From: MKSF01 sp037190225
Lineage (GTDB): Bacteria > Bacteroidota > Bacteroidia > Chitinophagales > Chitinophagaceae
Reading direction: 5' to 3'
Assembly (NCBI GenBank): GCA_037190225.1
Contig: JBBCJL010000007.1
Coordinates: forward strand, 210,919 to 274,918
DNA length: 64,000 nt
How positions within the stretch are numbered: position 1 is the first letter of the stretch; the number at the start of each line of letters is the position of its first letter. Positions 44,878-50,597 of the stretch are shown here, piece after piece. The notes beneath the pieces are model-generated. The model was not told the DNA's origin. It saw nothing but the letters and a program-made list of their open reading frames with translations, and searched no databases. The translations under genes and the position numbers were made by a program.

Positions 44878-45363
44878 CTATGAAAGTATAGTGCCTTTCT
44901 GTATTTCAGAGAGCTTCCTGGCCAATGCAGGCATAATATCCGGGCTGACCACCAAAGTTTTCTTCCCGCAGAGAAGCTCATCTATGTATCTGTTGAAATC
45001 CTTAAGCTTTGTATATACGGAAAGTATGCCCACGTTAGGAAGATCACATACTTTCAGCATCATCTGTATTGTCAGGCCAACGAAGATCAGGGGGACTATT
45101 TTCCTGCTTTTCATCCTCAGGTTAAGCAGGGGAGCCAGCCAGCCTTCCGGGTAAGAATGCTTGTCCCATAAAATTATAAACACAATATTATCCGCAAAAG
45201 GCTTTACCGGAAAATCGACGGCCAGCTCCCGGGGAGTATGCTGATAAATGATATAATCATTGCGGGCTTCGCACAATATTGTCTGCAGGCTGGTAGGAAA
45301 TATCCCGTTTATATCATTGCTGATGATGTAAATAGTTTTCATAGGTAAGGATAGCTTTTTCAT
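44878..45363 (-). CDS. Uncharacterised alpha/beta protein, possibly receiver-like
   Basis: 161 residues, or 154 if translation starts at the internal ATG (45342, MKTIYIISNDINGIF), which I find slightly more natural. The hydrophobic strand pattern (TIYIISND, NIVFIILWDK, KIVPLIFVGL, VGILSVYT) recalls a receiver or Rossmann-like fold. It has no HTH domain and I see no phospho-acceptor pocket. No signal peptide. Function unknown; it stands between Cys-rich paralogue 1 and the others. Confidence 0.55.
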   Translation of the reverse strand: MKKLSLPMKTIYIISNDINGIFPTSLQTILCEARNDYIIYQHTPRELAVDFPVKPFADNIVFIILWDKHSYPEGWLAPLLNLRMKSRKIVPLIFVGLTIQMMLKVCDLPNVGILSVYTKLKDFNRYIDELLCGKKTLVVSPDIMPALARKLSEIQKGTILS

Positions 45364-46026
45364 ATAGGGGTGGGGCGAACCGGTGACAGGTACGTTTCAG
45401 GGTTTGGTCATAAAATTTGATTTACATCCTGGTCCGGGATGCATAAAGTAAAAAAAAGTAAATAGTGGGTTGGTTGGTTTTACAGCTTCGATGCTTTTCT
45501 CATAGCTGGAATGGCCTTATATGTGGCCGTTGGGAGTCCCTGAAGATAATTGGCCGGTCTTAAAAAAGATGAGCGTGGACTTCCAATGCTTGCCTCCGAG
45601 GGTTCGACCAAGAACCGTGCAACACAAGTAAAAAGGAAAGCCCACGCTCATATCTGCAAAGATATTTGCGCAGGCATTTCAACTTTCCACTCCCTCGTGT
45701 TGTCTTTTCAATTTGGTCGATTTTCAGAGACGAGAAAAGTATAAAAGCGAAATGCTGTTTATTTTAAATTTAAATATTTCTGGTTAAATAAGATTTATGG
45801 TTAAAAAAAATATATCATCTGCAAATATAGAAAATTTTCAAATCAATAGATATGAAATATTCCAGGTTATGGAAATATGAGGGTTTCTTTTTTTATAGAG
45901 TAACGTCTCCATTACTGTTCCTTAGCCGTATTAAGCGGATGTATCCCCGCTGTTGATATTTCCGGATAGGAGTATCAGAACCGTTGTGCTGCCTGTTGAA
46001 TCAGGCTGTAAAAAGGAGCATATTAT
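45364..46026. other. Intergenic region with a structured inverted-repeat element
   Basis: No gene is supported. It contains a compact run of hairpins at 45570-45666 (separate entry) and A/T-rich sequence after it. A 64-codon frame crossing the hairpins (45550-45744) is probably not coding. Confidence 0.45.
45570..45666. repeat. Structured element with nested hairpins
   Basis: TGAGCGTGGACTTCC (45570-45584) pairs with GGAAAGCCCACGCTCA (45635-45650) across a 50-base interval. That interval itself contains GGTTC-GACCAA-GAACC (45601-45616). A further small palindrome, TATCTGCAAAGATA, starts at 45651. This could be a structured RNA, the end of a decayed insertion sequence or a MITE. No flanking transposase is visible. 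Confidence 0.5.
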
Positions 46027-46078
46027 GAAATGAGCAAAAATAAAAATGGACAAAACGGAAATTCATCCGTTTTGTCCA
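46027..46078. repeat. Left copy of a 52-bp direct repeat
   Basis: It matches 53710-53761 at 47 of 52 positions. It includes a perfect 14-bp hairpin (ATGGACAAAACGGA, 46046-46059, with 46066-46079). Read on the minus strand it is followed by TTTTTATTTTTG, so it could also act as a terminator for the Cys-rich gene array. The other copy lies at the 3' flank of tRNA-Leu. Confidence 0.75.
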
Positions 46079-46179
46079 TGCAGATGCTCCTTATATATAA
46101 TCTCCGACCGGGTTTGCTAAGAACTTGATTGACTTGGCAATGCTTTCTGAAGGAGTTCAGTAATTTCTGGTATTGCAAG

Positions 46180-46435
46180 CCGGGGAGATAACCGGTGAAT
46201 GTTTATTGCTCTCCTGCGCCACCCTGACCGGGATATTTTTTTAATGTTACGGTACCGTTCTCCTGCTCTTCAATAGCGCCGGGTGAGTGAATGCCCTTGC
46301 CGTTGTCTTAGTTCCTGCAGGCATTTTGTTTTTTACCTTTTGTTTCAGGGACACCGGCGATAGCAGGGACAGGGAAGCCGTGATCATGGCAGCGGAGGAA
46401 AGGAATAGCTTTTCATTCTTAAAATTTTTTGGTTT
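46180..46435 (-). pseudogene. Remnant of a small exported protein
   Basis: On the minus strand from about 46420, a signal-peptide-like stretch KLFLSSAAMITASLSLLSPV appears one base out of frame from an ATGAAA start. Inserting one A would give MKKLFLSSAAMITAS. A second shift near the middle leads to GAIEEQENGTVTLKKYPGQG before a stop. The pattern suggests a broken small secreted protein of unknown family, but the evidence is only composition and frame. Confidence 0.35.
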
Positions 46436-46553
46436 ATGAGCTGTGGTAAGAAATTCGGACCAATCACAAAGCAGCCGGCTTTAATAGCGGGGTAAAAGGA
46501 TAGCGCCTGTCCTGGCCCGGAGGTTTCAGCTACGTTTTTTTGATGAATATGGT

Positions 46554-47009
46554 TTAGCATTGTTGAATAATAAGACGTGCGATGGCTGTACATGGAGCAG
46601 GCTCCCACCTGGCTCTCAGGCACTCACACTTTTTGTCGCAATTCTGGTTCATGGACCAGAAGGCAATATCAGGAGGATAATTACAGGTTGGGTCACCAAT
46701 CCGCCATCTTTCCAATGGTTGACAATAGGTAGGGCCGCTATAAATGATAGCTGAATGAACGAAAGCCGGCATTGCGACCGGGAAGCTTCCGCCTAACGTG
46801 GTCGTGTTTGGAAAAATGGTCGTTCCTGCGGCCGGTACCAGTATCATATTGCTGATATATTCTTCAGTGCAGCTCGGGCATGTTTTAGAACCCTGGATCT
46901 GTATATAGATATCACAGTCGCTCTGGTTGATAATTTCGATACCGCTGGAGGTAGCATACCCTGCAAAGGATAATAAGACCAGGATAGCACCTAATAATAC
47001 ATTTTTCAT
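46554..47009 (-). CDS. Secreted cysteine-rich protein, paralogue 2
   Basis: 151 residues from the ATG at 47009, with a signal peptide (MKNVLLGAILVLLSFAGYATS). It has ten cysteines at the positions of paralogue 1: SDC, KTCPSC, TYC, PTC, NQNCDKKCEC, APC and the terminal Cys. The core is VHSAIIYSGPTYCQPLERWRIGDP. It is the last of three tandem copies, 614 bases from the start of the next. Family and function are not recognised. Disulfide pairing is inferred from the even Cys count and export signal. Confidence 0.78.
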   Translation of the reverse strand: MKNVLLGAILVLLSFAGYATSSGIEIINQSDCDIYIQIQGSKTCPSCTEEYISNMILVPAAGTTIFPNTTTLGGSFPVAMPAFVHSAIIYSGPTYCQPLERWRIGDPTCNYPPDIAFWSMNQNCDKKCECLRARWEPAPCTAIARLIIQQC

Positions 47010-47179
47010 AAAAAGGTTTTTAGAAAGATTGGGAAATGGTTGCCGGTGCACAGGAAGTTGGTTTTTCAACGGGGTAAAGCGATAGCGCTTGCTTTGATTC
47101 ACAGGCTGTCAGCTATGCCTTATCACTTATGAATATACCTAAGGCTGTGCAGCGGCAGTTTAATGGTAAGTGTAGTGTA

Positions 47180-47623
47180 TTAACAACGTTCTATGACGAG
47201 GAGGGCGATGCCGTCACATTCGGCTGGCTCCCATCTGGCATGCAAGCAGTCACATACTGGGTCACATCCATGGTGCGAACTCCAGAAGGTGACTTCGGGT
47301 TCATAACATCTTGGGTCTCCGACTACCCATGTTTCCAGACGTTGGCAATCGCGTGGACCGCTATATATAAGAGCCGAGTGTACAAAAGCTTGCGGAGGAA
47401 AATTACATATATCGGCTGTATTTGCATATGTGATATGTGCCCCGGCAGGAATTACCAGCACGCAGCTTATGAGTTCTACTTCACAATTGGGACACTCACG
47501 GGACCCTCTGATCTGGAGGTAAATATCGCACTCGGTATTGTTGTGGATTTCGATACCGCTGGAGGTAGAATATCCGGCAAAGGATAACAAGACCAGGATG
47601 GTGCTTAATAGTAAATTTTTCAT
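47180..47623 (-). CDS. Secreted cysteine-rich protein, paralogue 3
   Basis: 147 residues from the ATG at 47623, signal peptide MKNLLLSTILVLLSFAGYSTS. It shares the family cysteines (ECD, ECPNC, RDC, PRC, GCDPVCDC, ECD, terminal Cys) and adds two more, in ELISCVLVIPA and TADICNF, for a total of twelve. The core reads VHSALIYSGPRDCQRLETWVVGDP. It is the middle copy of the tandem array with about 170 bases of conserved spacer on each side. Role unknown. Confidence 0.78.
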   Translation of the reverse strand: MKNLLLSTILVLLSFAGYSTSSGIEIHNNTECDIYLQIRGSRECPNCEVELISCVLVIPAGAHITYANTADICNFPPQAFVHSALIYSGPRDCQRLETWVVGDPRCYEPEVTFWSSHHGCDPVCDCLHARWEPAECDGIALLVIERC

Positions 47624-47787
47624 AGTAACAAGGTTTAGAAAGATTGAAAATTGGTCGCTGGTGTACAGGAGATTGGTTTTACAGCGGGTGAAGCAATAAT
47701 GCCTACTCTGATTCGGAGGTTTTCGGCTACGCCTTTTATGATGAATATACTTAAGCCTGTGCACCGGCTGTCAGGCATAAGGATAGT

Positions 47788-48237
47788 CTAGCATGGTTCA
47801 ATGAACAGGCGTGCAATGCCGTCACATCCACCAGGTTCCCAGCGGACCCTGAGGCAGTCACAAAGCCTCTTACAATCCTGGTTCATGGTCCAGATGATAG
47901 TTTCTGGCTGATAACATTTCGGATCGCCGACTATCCATGTTTGCAGCGGCTGGCAATGGCGGGGACCGCTATATATAAGAGCCGAGTGCACAAAAGCGGG
48001 AGGGTTAATAGGGAAACCGCATATAGTAGTTGTATTTGGAAATATAACGCTACTTGCTGCAGGGATCACCATCAGGCAACTTTTGAATTCAATTTCACAG
48101 TCGGGACATTTACTGGAGCCGTGAAGCTGGAGGTAGACATCACACCGACTCCGGTTGAAGATTTCTATACCACGGGAGGATGAATATCCTGCAAGGGATA
48201 ATAGGACTAAGATGGTACTTAATAATATATTTTTCAT
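47788..48237 (-). CDS. Secreted cysteine-rich protein, paralogue 4
   Basis: 149 residues, signal peptide MKNILLSTILVLLSLAGYSSS. It has twelve cysteines, like paralogue 3, including the additional pair in EFKSCLMVIPA and TTTICGF. The core is VHSALIYSGPRHCQPLQTWIVGDPKC, and the end is GGCDGIARLFIEPC. It is the first gene of the tandem array in transcription order, about 320 bases from the stop codon of the predicted lanthipeptide precursor, which lies on the same strand upstream of it. Confidence 0.8.
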   Translation of the reverse strand: MKNILLSTILVLLSLAGYSSSRGIEIFNRSRCDVYLQLHGSSKCPDCEIEFKSCLMVIPAASSVIFPNTTTICGFPINPPAFVHSALIYSGPRHCQPLQTWIVGDPKCYQPETIIWTMNQDCKRLCDCLRVRWEPGGCDGIARLFIEPC

Positions 48238-48561
48238 AATAAAAAGGTTTTAGAAAGATTGAAAAAAATTGCCGGTGCACAGGTACTTAAAATTTTTTAG
48301 AAAGGTCTGTAATGCTCGTAATCCGTAATTATAATCAAGCCTGCAAAAATGGTTAATAATATTAATCCGGGTCTTCTTCTCCGTTTGGCGGCTGCTGTTT
48401 TTCAAATTGCTCAGGGTGCCTGCGTTGCATCAATGATGTGAGGGTTGCTCAGGTGCAAGTTATTCACCGGAGGTGCAGGTTGAAAATTAATGCATCTATT
48501 TGATATTTTTCTATATCAATATTTCAGGATACGCCGGAACAACCTGGCAGTATCCTGAAAC
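48238..48561. other. Spacer between the precursor and Cys-rich paralogue 4
   Basis: The part next to paralogue 4 is the family leader sequence (AAAAAGGTTTTAGAAAGATTG on the + strand). The rest holds only very short frames without support. No obvious terminator lies directly after the precursor ORF. Confidence 0.4.
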
Positions 48562-48702
48562 CTATTGAACTTTGAAGCACGTAAATGACACGGTCGGGTG
48601 GGAGGTTGAAGTGGATGTCGTTGGGTCACTCAACAAGCTCCTGTCCTGTAACTTAGGCTTAAAATTGAAACTTGATTTACGGATAATCCTGGCTGTTTTC
48701 AT
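48562..48702 (-). CDS. Predicted class I lanthipeptide (RiPP) precursor peptide
   Basis: A 46-residue ORF. The N-terminal part is basic (MKTARIIRKSS) and carries FNFK at 12-15, resembling the FNLD box that LanB-type dehydratases bind in nisin-like leaders. The C-terminal half is crowded with modifiable residues: DPTTSTSTSHPTVSFTC covers 26-42, with ten Ser/Thr after residue 27 and one Cys at 42. It contains no membrane segment. It sits directly upstream of and divergent from a LytTR sensor kinase gene, in the same locus as a full-length LanB dehydratase. The leader cleavage site is not evident. The call rests on composition, motif and context. Confidence 0.6.
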   Translation of the reverse strand: MKTARIIRKSSFNFKPKLQDRSLLSDPTTSTSTSHPTVSFTCFKVQ

Positions 48703-48801
48703 AATATTTAAAATTTAATATAGATACAAATTGTGCTCATTCTTTTTGTTTACATAAAATTAAAATATATTAAAAATATTATAATGAATATTATATAATG
48801 G

Positions 48802-48809
48802 TAATTTTG
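48802..48809 (+). promoter_or_regulatory. -7 box (TAATTTTG) of the sensor kinase-regulator operon
   Basis: TAATTTTG fits TAnnTTTG, 40 bases before the kinase start codon. The region between it and the divergent precursor (48703-48801) is very A/T rich and could hold the regulator's binding site. Confidence 0.5.
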
Positions 48810-48849
48810 GCGATGTGAACAACGCATTGACTATCTAAACGTATTTTAA

Positions 48850-49890
48850 ATGGGTATTAAACTGCTGAAAAAACCGGTTCTCAGACATGTGATAATTATC
48901 GCTTTGTTTATAGTATATGAGCTTCGGATGCTATTTCTGGATGGCACGAATGCCGGTGCCGGTGATTTAGCCATATTTTATGCGGTCGATATGCTGTATT
49001 TCTACTGCTCCGCATTCTGGATATTGCCTGATCCGGAAGATAAGCAGCCCAACCTTCTTCTGAATAGCTTGGCTGCCATCTTATGGATGGTCCTTGTAAG
49101 CTTATTGGTATTGTTTATCCGAAACGCGTTATTACGGTACCACGGGGAAGCCATAGATAGTGATTTTAGGGTCGATTTTTATAAATCCTTTTGGAGACGC
49201 GTTTATTTATTTTCGCTCGCGCTTGGATATTGGTATGCCAGGTATAGCATAGCGAAAGAAAGGGAGATCTATCAGATCGGGCTGCAGGTCGCTGAGGCCA
49301 ATGAAAGGGAGGCAAGGAAAGAAAGCGCCTTGCTGCGGTCACAGCTCAATCCTCATTTGCTCTACAATGCACTCAACCATATATACAGTTTAGTGGAGCA
49401 TAAAGTGCCGGAAGCTGCACAATCCGTGCTATTGTTTAGCGATATGATGTCCTTTGCCATTGGAAAGGCTGGTGAGAATAGCCTGCATACCCTGAAAGAC
49501 GAGCTGGAACAGATACGCCGTATCGTAAAGCTGCATCGGACGTTACAGCAGGACAGGATATATATCAACGAACATATTGATATCCCGGTCCATACAGGGG
49601 AGATCCGTTTCCCGCCCCTGCTGCTTGTAAACCTGGTTGAAAATGTTTTTAAGCATGGCCAGCTGGATGCAGCGGATAAGGCTGCAAAGATTGACATGCG
49701 ATTTATTGACGGTTGCCTGAAAATAACCATAGAAAATCATACGGCTACAAGGCTCCGTCCTGAGAAGCGCACGGGGATAGGCTTGGAAAATACTCAAAAG
49801 CGGCTCCGGGAGCACTACCCGGGAAGATTCAGCTTTAGTGCAGTCACTGTGCATCAGAAATTCATCGTCACCCTAACCATATACCTATGA
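48850..49890 (+). CDS. LytS/AlgZ-type sensor histidine kinase
   Basis: 346 residues. Four membrane helices occupy about 11-30, 40-58, 71-90 and 115-131. The His_kinase domain has the phospho-acceptor H169 in LRSQLNPHLLYNALNHIYSL. The ATP-binding region follows with PPLLLVNLVENVFKHG (N box) and TGIGLENTQKRLREHYPG (G box). It lacks a large extracellular sensor, so it probably senses a signal in or near the membrane. Its stop overlaps the regulator start (ATGA). Confidence 0.92.
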   Translation: MGIKLLKKPVLRHVIIIALFIVYELRMLFLDGTNAGAGDLAIFYAVDMLYFYCSAFWILPDPEDKQPNLLLNSLAAILWMVLVSLLVLFIRNALLRYHGEAIDSDFRVDFYKSFWRRVYLFSLALGYWYARYSIAKEREIYQIGLQVAEANEREARKESALLRSQLNPHLLYNALNHIYSLVEHKVPEAAQSVLLFSDMMSFAIGKAGENSLHTLKDELEQIRRIVKLHRTLQQDRIYINEHIDIPVHTGEIRFPPLLLVNLVENVFKHGQLDAADKAAKIDMRFIDGCLKITIENHTATRLRPEKRTGIGLENTQKRLREHYPGRFSFSAVTVHQKFIVTLTIYL

Positions 49891-50597
49891 ACTTGAATTG
49901 TTACATTGTTGATGACCAATGGTCGTGCATACGCTTATTGGAAAATTATATTGAAAGGACCGGGGAGCTTACCCTGGCGGGAACAGCCAATAATGCTGAA
50001 GCGGCCTATGCGGATCTTGTATCGGGCCGGCTGAGGGCAGATGTTGCTTTCGTGGACATTGCAATGCCCGGCACAGACGGCCTGGAGCTGGCGCATTTGA
50101 TCATGGACAGGACCAAGCTGGTATTTACGACCGGATTCCGGGATTATGGGCCCGAGGCGTTTGCGCTCAGGGCTTTGGATTATCTTCTTAAGCCGGTCAC
50201 CTACGAGCGTTTTTTGAAAAGTATTGATGTGGTCAGGGAGGCGCTGCTATCCGACAGTAAGGCGCTTATAAAGACGGCTACGGATTTTACCTTTATCCCC
50301 GGTGACGGCAGGAAAAATTGGGCCAGGATCCAGAATGACGAGGTATTGTTTCTGAAGTCCGAATCCAATTATGTCCGTTTTGTATTTCCTGAGGGCAGCA
50401 GGCTGTCTTACATGTCAATGGAAAAGGCGCTGGCCATGCTCCCCGGTGAGCTGTTCGTCAGGGTCCACAAATCTTATGCTGTAAATCTCAGTAAGGTAAA
50501 GCACATCGAAGCTACTTCCCTGACGATGGTAAACGGAAAGATAATACCTATCGGGCGTAGCTTTAAGGAGAAGCTAAACCGCAGGATCACGGGTTGA
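49887..50597 (+). CDS. LytTR-type response regulator
   Basis: 236 residues. The receiver domain has the acidic pair D9/D10 (YIVDDQWS), the phospho-acceptor D57 (VAFVDIAMPG) and the Lys in DYLLKPVT. The C-terminal LytTR DNA-binding domain runs from ~145 (DEVLFLKSESNYVRFVF, LFVRVHKSYAVNLSKVKHIE, KIIPIGRSFKEKL). It is co-translated with the kinase and probably regulates the divergent precursor and/or the dehydratase. Its last 24 bases overlap the 3' end of the convergent LanB gene. Confidence 0.93.
   Translation: MNLNCYIVDDQWSCIRLLENYIERTGELTLAGTANNAEAAYADLVSGRLRADVAFVDIAMPGTDGLELAHLIMDRTKLVFTTGFRDYGPEAFALRALDYLLKPVTYERFLKSIDVVREALLSDSKALIKTATDFTFIPGDGRKNWARIQNDEVLFLKSESNYVRFVFPEGSRLSYMSMEKALAMLPGELFVRVHKSYAVNLSKVKHIEATSLTMVNGKIIPIGRSFKEKLNRRITG

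Larger units (their letters stand above)
47009..48237 (-). repeat. Tandem duplication with a 614-bp period
   Basis: The start codons of paralogues 4, 3 and 2 lie at 48237, 47623 and 47009, exactly 614 bases apart each time, although the coding lengths differ (450 and 444 bases). The spacers are also similar (AGAAAGATTG.., GGTGCACAGG/GTGTACAGGA, GGTGAAGC/GGTAAAGC), so whole gene-plus-leader units were duplicated. Confidence 0.8.

Noticed and set aside
45550..45744. A 64-codon + strand frame
   Set aside because: It runs through the nested hairpins, so its openness is better explained by the structured element.
48422..48495. Very short frames between the precursor and Cys-rich paralogue 4, checked as additional precursor peptides
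   Set aside because: They are only 20-30 codons, without a leader-like basic segment or a Ser/Thr/Cys-rich core.
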